A DNA stretch of 64,000 nt from Bacteroidaceae bacterium. Lineage in GTDB: Bacteria; Bacteroidota; Bacteroidia; Bacteroidales; Bacteroidaceae. Below, piece by piece: positions 23,060-32,146 of the stretch. Location: assembly GCA_024398635.1 (NCBI GenBank), contig JAKSIV010000010.1, forward strand, positions 1 through 64,000. Direction: 5' to 3'. The position numbers and the translations under genes were made by a program. A model generated the notes under the pieces. It saw only the letters and a program-made list of their open reading frames with translations, did no database searches and was not told the DNA's origin. Each line of letters opens with the position of its first letter. Position 1 is the first letter of the stretch.

Positions 23060-24607
23060 ATGAAAAGGACTATATTGGTTGCCTTGATGGCAGCGGTTTC
23101 TGTACTTGCGAGTTGTCAGAATGATCCGTACGTGGTTAAGACTACAAATGGTAAGGTGCGCGGTTTTGATGAGGAGGGGACTATGGCGTTCAAGGGTATT
23201 CCTTACGCTCATGCGGAGCGTTGCCTGCCTCCTGCTCCGGTGGCCAAGTGGGACACCGTTATGGACTGCACTGAGTGGGGTCCGCAGTCGCTTCAGGGCG
23301 GCCGCATCCAACGCGGAAGTGCCGAGGACTGCTGCGTACTGAATGTATGGACCACTGATCTTGAAGGTAAGAAACCCGTTATGTTCTGGTGTCACGGAGG
23401 CGGTTTTGACTCGGGTACATCGGCCTGGAATCCGGGCATGTGCCTGGCAAAGAAGGACGTTGTAGTGGTAAGCCTGAACCACCGTCTTAATATAATAGGA
23501 TTCCTGGATCTGTCGGCCACGGGTGACCCCAAGTACAAATACTCGGGTAACGTGGGCATGATGGATGCCGTAAAGGCGCTTGAGTGGGTGCGTGACAATA
23601 TCAGCAGGTTTGGTGGCGATCCCGATAACGTGACCATTTTCGGTGAGTCCGGAGGCGGCGGCAAGGTAGGAACCCTGATGTGCATGCCGGCGGCTAAGGG
23701 ATTGTACCACAAGGCTATAATCATGAGCGGAACTATCCTGAACGTGAATAACAAGTCCATGACCGAAGAACTTGGCCTGGCTGTTCTGGACGAGCTTGGA
23801 ATTCCGCATAACGAGCCCGACCGCATAAAGGATGTGCCGTACGACAAGCTCTATCAGGCTGGCCAGCGGGCACTCTCCGCCAGAGGTCTGGTCCGTACCC
23901 CCGGTACTCCCATTATGTGGGGGTTCGGTCCGGTGCCGGATGGCGAGGTGCTGCTTCAACAGCCCTTCCAACCCGATTTTGCATCCATATCAAGTGATAT
24001 ACCTCTTGTGATAGGTACCACTTTCAATGAGTTGCAGCGTGGCCAGTATAACCGCCAGATGACTCTGGAACAGGCCAAGGACGCTGTACGCGCCACATTC
24101 GGTGATGAGACCGATGCATATGCCGATGCACTTGCTCAGGCATGGCCCGATTATTTCCCGCAGGACCTGCCTTCAATTGACAACCTGTTCCGTGCCAAGA
24201 CCGTCATCACGGCCGATGCCGCATCGGCTTCAAAGACGGCGCCGGTTTATAACTACATGTTTACATGGAAATCACCGTCCACACATGTATCGGCCCATGG
24301 AGCTGAACTCAATTTCTGTTTCAACACCCTGCATCATGCAGGCCGTGACCTGCCTAATCCGTCTGAAAGTGACCTTCTGCTGGCCGACCGCATGGCACAG
24401 TCGTGGGCCAACTTTGCACATACGGCCGATCCCAATGTCGAGGGTCTTCCCAAGTGGCATCCATATACACGCGAAAACGGCGAGTGCTTTATGTTCGGCC
24501 CTGTAATTGAGGTCCGCCACAACTTTGACCGCACGTTGGAGGAAATAATTAACCGCCACTGTTTCAAGAAGTTGGATGAGTTCCGCGCAACTGGCTCACT
24601 AAAATAA
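23060..24607 (+). CDS. Type B carboxylesterase lipoprotein
   Basis: The 515-residue product has a lipoprotein signal (VLASC, Cys19) and the carboxylesterase B fold: oxyanion loop HGGGF (112-116), nucleophile Ser197 in GESGGGG, a Glu in TTFNELQRG, and the His in SAHGAELNF. It hydrolyses ester bonds, perhaps acetyl or feruloyl groups on plant polysaccharides given the GH genes nearby; the substrate is inferred. It lies 9 bp after ettA and may be co-transcribed with it. Confidence 0.85.
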   Translation: MKRTILVALMAAVSVLASCQNDPYVVKTTNGKVRGFDEEGTMAFKGIPYAHAERCLPPAPVAKWDTVMDCTEWGPQSLQGGRIQRGSAEDCCVLNVWTTDLEGKKPVMFWCHGGGFDSGTSAWNPGMCLAKKDVVVVSLNHRLNIIGFLDLSATGDPKYKYSGNVGMMDAVKALEWVRDNISRFGGDPDNVTIFGESGGGGKVGTLMCMPAAKGLYHKAIIMSGTILNVNNKSMTEELGLAVLDELGIPHNEPDRIKDVPYDKLYQAGQRALSARGLVRTPGTPIMWGFGPVPDGEVLLQQPFQPDFASISSDIPLVIGTTFNELQRGQYNRQMTLEQAKDAVRATFGDETDAYADALAQAWPDYFPQDLPSIDNLFRAKTVITADAASASKTAPVYNYMFTWKSPSTHVSAHGAELNFCFNTLHHAGRDLPNPSESDLLLADRMAQSWANFAHTADPNVEGLPKWHPYTRENGECFMFGPVIEVRHNFDRTLEEIINRHCFKKLDEFRATGSLK

Positions 24608-24711
24608 CACTAAAAAAATTAGTTTTATAATTTTTTAATGCTTACCTTTGACGTGTTGTTAAGCATTTTCAGTTTAAACAATAGTTTTATTAACCAATTA
24701 ATCCTTGTAGT

Positions 24712-25920
24712 ATGAGAAAGATTATGAGTGTGCTGTCAGTTATGGCAGTGATGGCCGGAAGTGTTTCGGCTCAGAATGATGGCGTTGAGGTAATCACCGC
24801 TAAGGATGTTATTGAAATAGGTGACCTGACAGAGATTGCTTATGACTTCAAGATCCATCCACTTAAGGGCAATCGTCATATCGATAGAATAGGTGGTATT
24901 AAAAGTTGGGATGACGGTAAGGTCATGCTGGCCCGTAACGGCAATTCCGATAAGGTGATGCGTTTTGACAATTACGAGTACACTGGCGCTGTGGACGGTC
25001 TGGGCAAGCAGGATCAATACTATTTCATTGAGGACTTCAGCTACGACAAAGCCAACAACTGCATTTACATTGAGAACGATCAATACCTCGTTACATACGA
25101 TGCCAAGACGTTCCAGTTCAAAGGCCGTCAGGAGGTAAACCTGCGTATTCAGAACATTCTGAACCTGGGTGACAAGATGCTCTACTTTGGCTATCTGACC
25201 GATGAGATGGATGCTTCCAGATATCGTGAAGATAAGGTGTATATGCCCAAAGAGTCCATGATTATAGTCGATAGGGATGAGCGTGACCTCAATAAGGGAA
25301 CCATCCTTTATCGGGAGAGTAATTATGAGAGAAATCATATGGGCTATCCGGAGCTCTTCTTTGTCAACCCCAAGAACTATTCGACTTGCCTTCCGGGCAA
25401 TGTGAACAGGATTGTGACATTCAATGACCTTAAGACGGTGACCGATGTCTATAAGTTCAAACTGGGCAGCCACGAGATACCCCAGAAGTATTTGGACATT
25501 ATGAGACAGGATGAGATTTCACTGGAAGATTTTGCAACGGCTACCAATGTGTTGGGAACATTAGGTGAGCAGCCTTCAGTAAGTCTTACTTACAATATCA
25601 TGGTTGAGAATGGCGTGGTAAGCTTCAGGACTTCATATAATTACAGGAATGAATTCCCCGGCTCATACAGCCCGTATCTCTACTGGGTTCACAAGAAAGA
25701 GGGTACAAAGGTCTATAAGCATCTGCGTATTCCGGGCCTGAAGTTTGACATTGACCCCACAGGTGCAAACGGCGTTTATCAGGTTGCAGTGATTGAAAAT
25801 TTTGATGAGTCATCAATCGACAAGGACGTTCCCATGTCACCGCTGGGCCAGAAGATCATTGACGAGATCAAAAAGCAGACTCACAACAATCCGGTAATTC
25901 TGGAGTTCCGTTTCAAATAA
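24712..25920 (+). CDS. Secreted 6-bladed beta-propeller protein
   Basis: The 402 residues start with a signal peptide ending VSAQ. Repeated motifs with IDRIGGIKSWDDGKVML, GKQDQYYFIEDFSYD and CIYIENDQYLVTYD fit the 6-bladed propeller families common in Bacteroidota (DUF4221/DUF5128-like). Function is unknown; such proteins are often near sensors or polysaccharide loci. A TACCTTTG -7 box lies at 24643-24650. The 3' end overlaps the convergent Nudix gene by 8 bp. Confidence 0.65.
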   Translation: MRKIMSVLSVMAVMAGSVSAQNDGVEVITAKDVIEIGDLTEIAYDFKIHPLKGNRHIDRIGGIKSWDDGKVMLARNGNSDKVMRFDNYEYTGAVDGLGKQDQYYFIEDFSYDKANNCIYIENDQYLVTYDAKTFQFKGRQEVNLRIQNILNLGDKMLYFGYLTDEMDASRYREDKVYMPKESMIIVDRDERDLNKGTILYRESNYERNHMGYPELFFVNPKNYSTCLPGNVNRIVTFNDLKTVTDVYKFKLGSHEIPQKYLDIMRQDEISLEDFATATNVLGTLGEQPSVSLTYNIMVENGVVSFRTSYNYRNEFPGSYSPYLYWVHKKEGTKVYKHLRIPGLKFDIDPTGANGVYQVAVIENFDESSIDKDVPMSPLGQKIIDEIKKQTHNNPVILEFRFK

Positions 25921-26416
25921 AGAACCGTTTAAACTCGGATTCGAAGTTTGGTGTAAGGATGTCCTTTCCAAGGGCATCCTTTATTTCTTGCATGGTCCAG
26001 AAACGCCCGCCGTCAAGTTCATCGGCAGAAGGATTGATGGGACCGTCATAAACGGTCTTGAATACGTTGACCAGCTCTTTCTCTACTTTGCTTTCAAAGA
26101 CGTAGTGTCCCATGGGGGTGGGGTTAGGTACGCTGATGCCCAGTTCCTCCATGACCTCACGCTGAAAAGCCTGCTCTACGGTTTCTCCGTAGCTGATATG
26201 ACCACCTACCGCAGTGTCCCATTTGCCGGGCTGTATGGGTTTCCAGTCGGGACGGCGCTGCAGATAGAGTTCTCCCTTTGAATTGAAGACATGCAGATGG
26301 ACTACTGGGTGCAGCACCTTACGGCCGTCATGAGCCTGGCCGCGCAATATCTTACCCAGTACGTTCCCGTCTTCATCAACGAGGGGAAAGAGTTCGTTGT
26401 CGTTATCGCAATTCAT
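25913..26416 (-). CDS. Nudix hydrolase (IDI-like)
   Basis: The 167 residues carry a complete Nudix box, GGHISYGETVEQAFQREVMEELGI, with all catalytic glutamates, and the N-terminal LVDEDGNVLG typical of the Nudix group resembling isopentenyl-diphosphate isomerase and YfcD. It likely hydrolyses a nucleoside-diphosphate derivative; the substrate is unknown. It is last in a - strand run polY - small ORF - amidase - Nudix, 8 bp after the amidase stop. Confidence 0.85.
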   Translation of the reverse strand: MNCDNDNELFPLVDEDGNVLGKILRGQAHDGRKVLHPVVHLHVFNSKGELYLQRRPDWKPIQPGKWDTAVGGHISYGETVEQAFQREVMEELGISVPNPTPMGHYVFESKVEKELVNVFKTVYDGPINPSADELDGGRFWTMQEIKDALGKDILTPNFESEFKRFFI

Positions 26417-26424
26417 TGAATGGA

Positions 26425-27168
26425 TTAATCTGCATCCTGCAGTACGGGGAATTTGGCGCGGAATCGTGCCAGTTGTTCCATATCCAGTTGGGCCGATACC
26501 ATTTGCGGGTGTTCATCGGTCTGTATCAGAGTCTCGCCGTAGGGGCTTATGATTGCGCTGTGACCGGGATAAACACCCAGTTCGTCACTGCCGCCGCGGT
26601 TTACGCCTATGGCATAGCACTGGTTCTCGATGGCGCGGGCGCGCAGCAGAGTGTCCCATGCCAATATCCGTTTATCGGGCCAGTTGGCGGGATAGATTAC
26701 TGCATCGTAATCGTCGCGGTTGCGGCTGAATGTGGGGAAACGCAGGTCATAGCATATGAGCAGCAGAATCCTGATGCCACGGAAGTTTACCACCACACGT
26801 CCGCTGCCTGCCGTATAATGCTCGGCCTCACCGGAATATGTAAACAGATGGTGCTTGTCATAACAGGTTATTGTGCCGTCGGGCATGGCAAAGCAGAGAC
26901 GGTTGTATACGTTTGCACTCTCAATTACGGGTAGCGTGCCGCAAATTGCCGCGTTCAGTTGTGATGCCTTGTCGCGGAGCCACTTAACAATCGGGCCGTC
27001 CATGGTCTGTACGACCTCCGAAGGATCTATGTACTGACCTGTGGCGAACATCTCGGGCAGGATATAGATGTCGGCTCCGCATCCGTTACCGATTATGCGG
27101 TCCAGATCCGCAAGGTTACTTTTCCAGTCACCTTTTTGGGGAGCATTCTGTACTATCGAAATCTTCAT
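26425..27168 (-). CDS. Carbon-nitrogen hydrolase, omega-amidase type (YafV-like)
   Basis: The 247-residue nitrilase-superfamily protein shows the triad Glu in LPEMFATG, Lys in YDKHHLF and Cys in LICYDLRFP. The LF-T-SGE-EHYTAG segment matches YafV/Nit2 omega-amidases, which repair 2-oxoglutaramate or oxosuccinamate by deamidation. Start ATG 27168 removes three poorly conserved residues. Confidence 0.88.
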   Translation of the reverse strand: MKISIVQNAPQKGDWKSNLADLDRIIGNGCGADIYILPEMFATGQYIDPSEVVQTMDGPIVKWLRDKASQLNAAICGTLPVIESANVYNRLCFAMPDGTITCYDKHHLFTYSGEAEHYTAGSGRVVVNFRGIRILLLICYDLRFPTFSRNRDDYDAVIYPANWPDKRILAWDTLLRARAIENQCYAIGVNRGGSDELGVYPGHSAIISPYGETLIQTDEHPQMVSAQLDMEQLARFRAKFPVLQDAD

Positions 27169-27192
27169 CGGCTGCAAAAGTACTCTTTTTTG

Positions 27193-27396
27193 CTAATACT
27201 CTTCCGTGTCGCCGTGGGTGTTCAGCAATTCCTGATCAGTTTCATGTTTGGATTGCGCATTAGATATGACTGACTCGTAGCCGGTCAGGGCGGCAAACGG
27301 CGAGAACTGTGCCGCGCGGTTGTAGAGCGGCATAGGTTTGCGTGTGGCCGATGTGTGATGCGGCAGGTCTATTATCTTCTCGTATCTTTTATCCAT
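27193..27396 (-). CDS. Small protein companion of Y-family polymerase
   Basis: The 67-residue product contains IIDLPHHTSATRKPMPLYNRAAQFSPFAALTGYE. The block LPHH-S--R--M---RAAQFSPFAALTGY recurs in short proteins encoded next to Y-family polymerases in Firmicutes and Bacteroidota, as I recall. Its function is not known to me; a polymerase accessory role, like YolD, is a guess. It starts 7 bp after the polymerase stop. Confidence 0.6.
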   Translation of the reverse strand: MDKRYEKIIDLPHHTSATRKPMPLYNRAAQFSPFAALTGYESVISNAQSKHETDQELLNTHGDTEEY

Positions 27397-27403
27397 TGCG
27401 GTA

Positions 27404-28873
27404 TTATGCTTTATGTCCTCCCACCTGTTTGTTACGTTCCCGGGCGGTCGAGCCCTCCTCAAAGTTCATGCCACGCAGAATGGAGTTCTTGCCATATCTT
27501 TTGCGAATGGCAAGCACCGCCTCCTGACGGCGACGCTCGCGTCCATCGGTGGGTGCATTCTCTCCGAACAGGTCGAGCTGGCAGGGTGGGGCATCACTCT
27601 CGTTGATAACGTTCTGGGCGGTCACATTGAAACGCCGTATAGTCAGGTTTGGGTTGACGATCCGGTTGTACAGTTTAGTGACAGCCTTGATGATGTATTC
27701 CGATGATGACGTGTGTCCGTCCAGGTCAACGGTGCCGTGGGTTGGTTTAGGTACGCTGCGGCCATAATAGTCTGTCTCCACAGGACCGTCATATTTGATG
27801 TCTTTGCGGGTCAGGTTCCCCGTGTCGTAGGATACCGAGAGCGTGATGCGGTTCGTGACCATACGCTTGCTTACCAGGTCAAAGACAAGTGCATCGGTCA
27901 TCTCTTTGGCTATGAGTCGGCCTTTCTTGAAGTCATATGGCTCTGAAAGTACCTGACCGGAACTTATGCTGTTAACCTGCGGCTTGTATGCCTTTATCTG
28001 GGCCATGGTGCACGGTTCCCAGCCCCAGGCGTGGTCAATAATCAGCTCGGCATTGACTCCGAACATGCGGTACAGTTCATCCTCCCACTGGGGGTGGGTG
28101 GAGTAAAGGGCAATGTCACCCATGGTACGCATCCCGTAACTCTCCAGTTTTGCTGCAATGCCGCGGCCTATGCGCCAGAAATCGGTGAGCGGACGGTGCT
28201 CCCAGAGCTGGTGGCGGTAACTCATCTCATCAAGTTCTGCTATGCGCACGCCGTCCTTATCGGCCTCCACATGCTTAGCTACAATATCCATGGCCACCTT
28301 TGCCAGATAGAGATTGGTGCCTATTCCCGCTGTGGCCGTAATTCCGGTCTTTTTTAGAACATCGCGTATCATCAGCATGGTAAGCTCACGTGCGGAGCAG
28401 TTACGCATCCTGATATAGTCAGTCAGGTCAATGAAGACCTCATCAATGGAATAAACGTGGATATCTTCGGGTGCCACATATTGCAGGTATATGGCGTAAA
28501 TCTGACTGCTTACCTCCATATAGCGCGCCATCTGAGGCGGGGCGGTTATGTATCCCAGTGCGACAGACGGATTGGCCTGCACTTTGAGGTTGTCTGTCTC
28601 GGGTGGTCCCAGCTTGCGGCCGGGAGCATCCTGTCTGCGGGCCTGATTGATTTGACGCACCCGCTGCACAACCTCAAAAAGCCGTGCGCGGCCACCTATG
28701 CCGTATGACTTGAGCGACGGCGATACAGCCAGACAGATGGTCTTGTCGGTACGTGAGGCATCGGCCACCACAAGATTTGTGGTAAGCGGATCCAGATGAC
28801 GTTCCATACATTCTACTGATGCGTAGAATGATTTCAAGTCAATTGCCGCATATATCCTGCCTCTATCGTCCAT
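27404..28873 (-). CDS. Y-family DNA polymerase (UvrX/ImuB/DinB type)
   Basis: The 489 residues contain the palm motifs IDLKSFYASVE (metal ligand Asp12) and YSIDEVFIDLT, the helix-hairpin-helix region FWRIGRGIAAKLESYGMRTMGDIALYS, and the little finger. Near the C-terminus QLDLFG (432-437) is a beta-clamp binding motif. It copies past DNA lesions with low fidelity. The form is longer than DinB and matches the accessory UvrX-like branch often carried on mobile elements. It opens a four-gene - strand operon. Confidence 0.88.
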   Translation of the reverse strand: MDDRGRIYAAIDLKSFYASVECMERHLDPLTTNLVVADASRTDKTICLAVSPSLKSYGIGGRARLFEVVQRVRQINQARRQDAPGRKLGPPETDNLKVQANPSVALGYITAPPQMARYMEVSSQIYAIYLQYVAPEDIHVYSIDEVFIDLTDYIRMRNCSARELTMLMIRDVLKKTGITATAGIGTNLYLAKVAMDIVAKHVEADKDGVRIAELDEMSYRHQLWEHRPLTDFWRIGRGIAAKLESYGMRTMGDIALYSTHPQWEDELYRMFGVNAELIIDHAWGWEPCTMAQIKAYKPQVNSISSGQVLSEPYDFKKGRLIAKEMTDALVFDLVSKRMVTNRITLSVSYDTGNLTRKDIKYDGPVETDYYGRSVPKPTHGTVDLDGHTSSSEYIIKAVTKLYNRIVNPNLTIRRFNVTAQNVINESDAPPCQLDLFGENAPTDGRERRRQEAVLAIRKRYGKNSILRGMNFEEGSTARERNKQVGGHKA

Positions 28874-28948
28874 ACTACAAAAATAGCTTTTTTTTGTTCG
28901 TTCTTTAGGGTTTTAAGTAAATTTGCCGTAATCAAATATTAGGCAAAA

Positions 28949-29839
28949 ATGAAAGCGAAAGGATTTATTACTGCAGTGATGGCTGTAGTTGTATCAGGTG
29001 TGATAAATGCACAGACAGTGAGCGGTTCAGTTGATGACGGTTTTGAGATCAAGGCCGGCAATGTGACAATGAAAGTCAGCGCCAAGGAGGGTGGCAAAAT
29101 CATGTCTTACAAGTATGATGATACCGAGATGCTCTCCCAGTTGCGTATGCAGAACCAGTACGGCAGTACCTTCTGGACCAGTCCTCAGAAAGAGTGGAAC
29201 TGGCCACCTGTATCGGAGTTTGACCGTGCCGCCTATACCGTTGAGTCTGATGCCTCCACACATCTTGTCCTGACCAGCCAGGTAGCCCGTAAGTTGCCGT
29301 TCCAGATCAGCAAGCAGTATACCCCCGATGCCAAGGGCAAATTCATCCGTGTATCATATACCATCACGAATAAAGGTGAGGAGACCCGTAAGGTTGCTCC
29401 GTGGGAGATTTCACGTGTAGTTTCTGATGAGGAGGGCCTGATTTTCTTTGATGCTCCGGTGGAGAGCATCACACCTGCAAACCTTATTCCGTTCAGGGGT
29501 GAGGCCGGCGCATCGTGGTATAACTTTGAGACCGGTGCCCAGAACCGCAAGATCAACGCTGACGGAAAAGGCTGGCTGGCATATGCGGCAAACGGCCTGC
29601 TTATGATCAAGAAGTTTGATGACATCAATCCCTCACAGCCCGCACCCGATGAGGCCGAAATCCAGGTTTACGTAAACCAGGGTAAGACCTACATCGAACT
29701 GGAGAGCCAGGGTGAATACAAGACGCTTGCCCCGGGAGGAAGTCTGACCTGGGTGGTTGACTGGTATCTGATTCCTCTCAAGGATAAGGCTGAGCCTTCA
29801 AAGAAACTACTTGATCTGGTACGCAAGACCATCAAGTAG
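28949..29839 (+). CDS. Secreted aldose-epimerase-fold protein (DUF4380-like)
   Basis: The 296 residues have a signal peptide (MKAKGFITAVMAVVVSGVINAQ). Then come beta-rich segments GGKIMSYKYDDTEML, WTSPQKEWNWPP, SYTITNKGEETRKVAPWEISRV and a closing SLTWVVDWYLIPL. These fit the galactose-mutarotase-like sandwich (DUF4380 group). It may bind or epimerise sugars in the periplasm; the activity is unproven. It is transcribed divergently from the polymerase operon across 75 bp. Confidence 0.65.
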   Translation: MKAKGFITAVMAVVVSGVINAQTVSGSVDDGFEIKAGNVTMKVSAKEGGKIMSYKYDDTEMLSQLRMQNQYGSTFWTSPQKEWNWPPVSEFDRAAYTVESDASTHLVLTSQVARKLPFQISKQYTPDAKGKFIRVSYTITNKGEETRKVAPWEISRVVSDEEGLIFFDAPVESITPANLIPFRGEAGASWYNFETGAQNRKINADGKGWLAYAANGLLMIKKFDDINPSQPAPDEAEIQVYVNQGKTYIELESQGEYKTLAPGGSLTWVVDWYLIPLKDKAEPSKKLLDLVRKTIK

Positions 29840-29856
29840 TATAATTCGCTTTTTGA

Positions 29857-30318
29857 TTACTCGTGAGTAGCCATGCGCTGCTCGGCGAGTTTTTCAAACT
29901 TGGTGCCCGGACGGCCGTAGTTGGCGTAGGGGTAGATTGATATGCCGCCGCGCGGTACAAAGAAGCCGGTCACCTCAATGTACTTGGGATCCATCAGCTT
30001 GATAAGGTCCTTCATGATGCGGTTCACGCAGTCCTCATGGAATCCGCCGTGATTGCGGAAGCTGTGGAGATAGAGCTTGAGTGACTTGCTCTCTACCATC
30101 TTGACGTCGGGGATATAGCTGATGCGTATCTCGGCAAAGTCCGGCTGTCCTGTAATGGGGCAGAGGGTGGTGAACTCCGGGCAGTTGAAACGTACCCAAT
30201 AGTCATTCTCCTGATTCAGGTTCTCAAAGGCCTCCAGCAGGCCGGGATTATACTCGTTTGAATATGTGGTCTTGCCGCCAAGGACGGTAAGACCCTCTTT
30301 CTTTCTATCTTCGGACAT
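29857..30318 (-). CDS. queF: NADPH-dependent 7-cyano-7-deazaguanine reductase
   Basis: The 153-residue type I QueF has catalytic Cys53 in [12 protein letters not shown] and Asp60, plus the QueF motif [20 protein letters not shown]. It reduces preQ0 to preQ1 in queuosine tRNA modification. The gene lies 3 bp after the YhhQ-type transporter, matching the pathway. Confidence 0.93.
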   Translation of the reverse strand: MSEDRKKEGLTVLGGKTTYSNEYNPGLLEAFENLNQENDYWVRFNCPEFTTLCPITGQPDFAEIRISYIPDVKMVESKSLKLYLHSFRNHGGFHEDCVNRIMKDLIKLMDPKYIEVTGFFVPRGGISIYPYANYGRPGTKFEKLAEQRMATHE

Positions 30319-30320
30319 GG

Positions 30321-31034
30321 TTATTTCAGTTTAAATGGGTTGTACTTGACATCGTAATCAAATGTATCAATGCCTTCTTTCTGCTTGAGCTTGTTTGATA
30401 TGAATGCCGTAACCGGCAGAATGACAATTTCATACAGAGTCTTTACGGTCACCTGGGTGACGATTATAGACAGGATTGTCCTGATTGGCATTGTGCCCAG
30501 GAATGCCAGGGGGTAAAAAATGACGGAGTCCGATAATTCTCCGGCCACAGTTGATGCAATGGCGCGCCAGCCGAATCCCTTGCCGTGAGTGGCAATCTTC
30601 ATCTTGGACAGCACGAAGGAGTTCATGTATGAACCCAGAATGAACGCTATAAGCGATGCTGCGGTGGTGCGCGGTATCATTCCGAACAGGCCGTTGAAAC
30701 TTTGGGCAATAGCCTGGCTGTCCTCATCAATGGGCATTGGAAGGATGCTTACCAGATGTGCTGCAAGAGCAACGAACGCGCTCATTATAAAGCCCATCCA
30801 GATTACGTTCATGGCTCTCTTGTATCCATAGACCTCAGTGAACAGGTCATTGATGATGTAAGAGATGGGGAAAATGATCACAGCACCGGACAGTTGCATC
30901 CAGTTGTTACCGACCCGCCAAAGCCTTGGCACAAAAAGATTTGATGTAATCAGGCAGACGCAGAACGTTACTGCCAAAACCACGAAGGTCACGGACAGCG
31001 TGGGCTGCCCTGCAGATGTTTTTTTCTCAGACAT
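30321..31034 (-). CDS. Queuosine precursor transporter (YhhQ/VUT family)
   Basis: The 237 residues from ATG 31034 have six hydrophobic helices and the family motifs [34 protein letters not shown] and [14 protein letters not shown]. YhhQ proteins import preQ0/preQ1, and the adjacent queF supports this. An alternative start at 31082 adds 16 polar residues and lies about 10 nt after the predicted transcription start (TACCTTTG on the complement of 31098-31105). Confidence 0.88.
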   Translation of the reverse strand: MSEKKTSAGQPTLSVTFVVLAVTFCVCLITSNLFVPRLWRVGNNWMQLSGAVIIFPISYIINDLFTEVYGYKRAMNVIWMGFIMSAFVALAAHLVSILPMPIDEDSQAIAQSFNGLFGMIPRTTAASLIAFILGSYMNSFVLSKMKIATHGKGFGWRAIASTVAGELSDSVIFYPLAFLGTMPIRTILSIIVTQVTVKTLYEIVILPVTAFISNKLKQKEGIDTFDYDVKYNPFKLK

Positions 31035-31266
31035 TTTACTTGTTTTTATAGTGGTTCCAAGCACACTTGCTACAGCACTCATCGCTGTAACTCGCTGCAA
31101 AGGTAATATATTTGTCCGATAAAATTGTTCTCCGATACAGATTCGCAATAAATGCAGTACTCTAAGCTTCGCTTGAAGGTAAGCGGTGCCTCGGGAAAAA
31201 AATAAACGAGTTTCTTTTTTCTCCTCTCGGCTTGCGTTACCTTTGCACTCCGAAATTTTTACACAC

Positions 31267-32127
31267 ATGAATACTATCTGGATTGTACTGCCCATTCTTA
31301 CGTTGCTGATGTTCGACCTTGGCCTGACACTCAGGTTTGAGGATTTCGGTAAGGTGTTTAAACATCCCTGGCCTATAGTCGTGGCGTTGCTCGGTCAATT
31401 GGTTCTGTTGCCGCTGATAGCTCTTGGATTGGCGTGGGCGTTCAATCTTACTCCGGTCTTTTTTATCGGACTCATACTGATTGCATGCTGTCCCGGTGGA
31501 AGTTCATCAAACGTGTTCTCAAAACTGGCAAACGGTGATGTGGCACTGTCTGTTACGCTTACCGCATTGAGCAGCGTGATAACATTGTTTACAATCCCGG
31601 TAATAATGAGCTGGGCCACGCAGATGATAGGTGAGAGCGTTGGCATTACACTGCCGGTGGGGAATCTGATCAAGCAGAACCTGCTCCTTATGCTCCTGCC
31701 TGTATTGGTGGGTATCGCAATCCACTATATTTGGTCGAATGCCGCTGCAAAGATTGATAAGGTGCTGTCCAAGTTGGCTTTCCCGTTGCTGATGGTACTC
31801 ATTACGGTGTTCTATGTCCAGAACCATCGGACCATTCTGGATAATCTGGGGATAATAAGCGTTTGTGTCACAGTGCTGATACTTGTGGCTGTTTTCTGCT
31901 CGTCACTGCTGTCACGCCTGGTCAAAAACAATGCACAGCAGCGTCGCACCGTGGTGATTGAGGTCGGTATGCAGAATGCGGCTCAAGCCATCGCCATAGC
32001 CACCAGCCCCTTCATCTTCAACAGCGCCGAAATGGCAATCCCCGCCATTCTCTACTCGCTGATGATGAACATCGTCCTGCTCATCTACGTCTTCCTAGTC
32101 CGCAAAAATAGTACAAAAGGGGTCTGA
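31267..32127 (+). CDS. Bile acid:sodium symporter (SBF) family transporter, copy 1
   Basis: The 286 residues from ATG 31267 have about nine hydrophobic helices, with the SBF signatures LIACCPGGSSSNVFSKLANGDVALSV and EVGMQNAAQAIAIA. The family moves organic anions with Na+; the substrate here is unknown. TACCTTTG at 31238-31245 is the likely -7 box. The last four residues (TKGV) and the stop are encoded inside the palindrome GGGGTCTGACCCC. Confidence 0.85.
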   Translation: MNTIWIVLPILTLLMFDLGLTLRFEDFGKVFKHPWPIVVALLGQLVLLPLIALGLAWAFNLTPVFFIGLILIACCPGGSSSNVFSKLANGDVALSVTLTALSSVITLFTIPVIMSWATQMIGESVGITLPVGNLIKQNLLLMLLPVLVGIAIHYIWSNAAAKIDKVLSKLAFPLLMVLITVFYVQNHRTILDNLGIISVCVTVLILVAVFCSSLLSRLVKNNAQQRRTVVIEVGMQNAAQAIAIATSPFIFNSAEMAIPAILYSLMMNIVLLIYVFLVRKNSTKGV

Positions 32128-32140
32128 CCCCAATTGTATC
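32111..32140. repeat. GGGGTC-T-GACCCC palindrome at the SBF stop codon
   Basis: GGGGTC (32119-32124) and GACCCC (32126-32131) flank one T, with outer pairing of GTACAA and TTGTATC. The stop codon TGA (32125-32127) is at its centre. It lies between the convergent SBF and WxcM-GNAT genes and may terminate transcription both ways. Confidence 0.7.
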
Positions 32141-32146
32141 ATTTTT

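Noticed and set aside
22928..23971. 347-codon - strand frame opposite the esterase
   Set aside because: The + strand frame has signal peptide, catalytic Ser, Glu and His motifs; the antisense frame has none.
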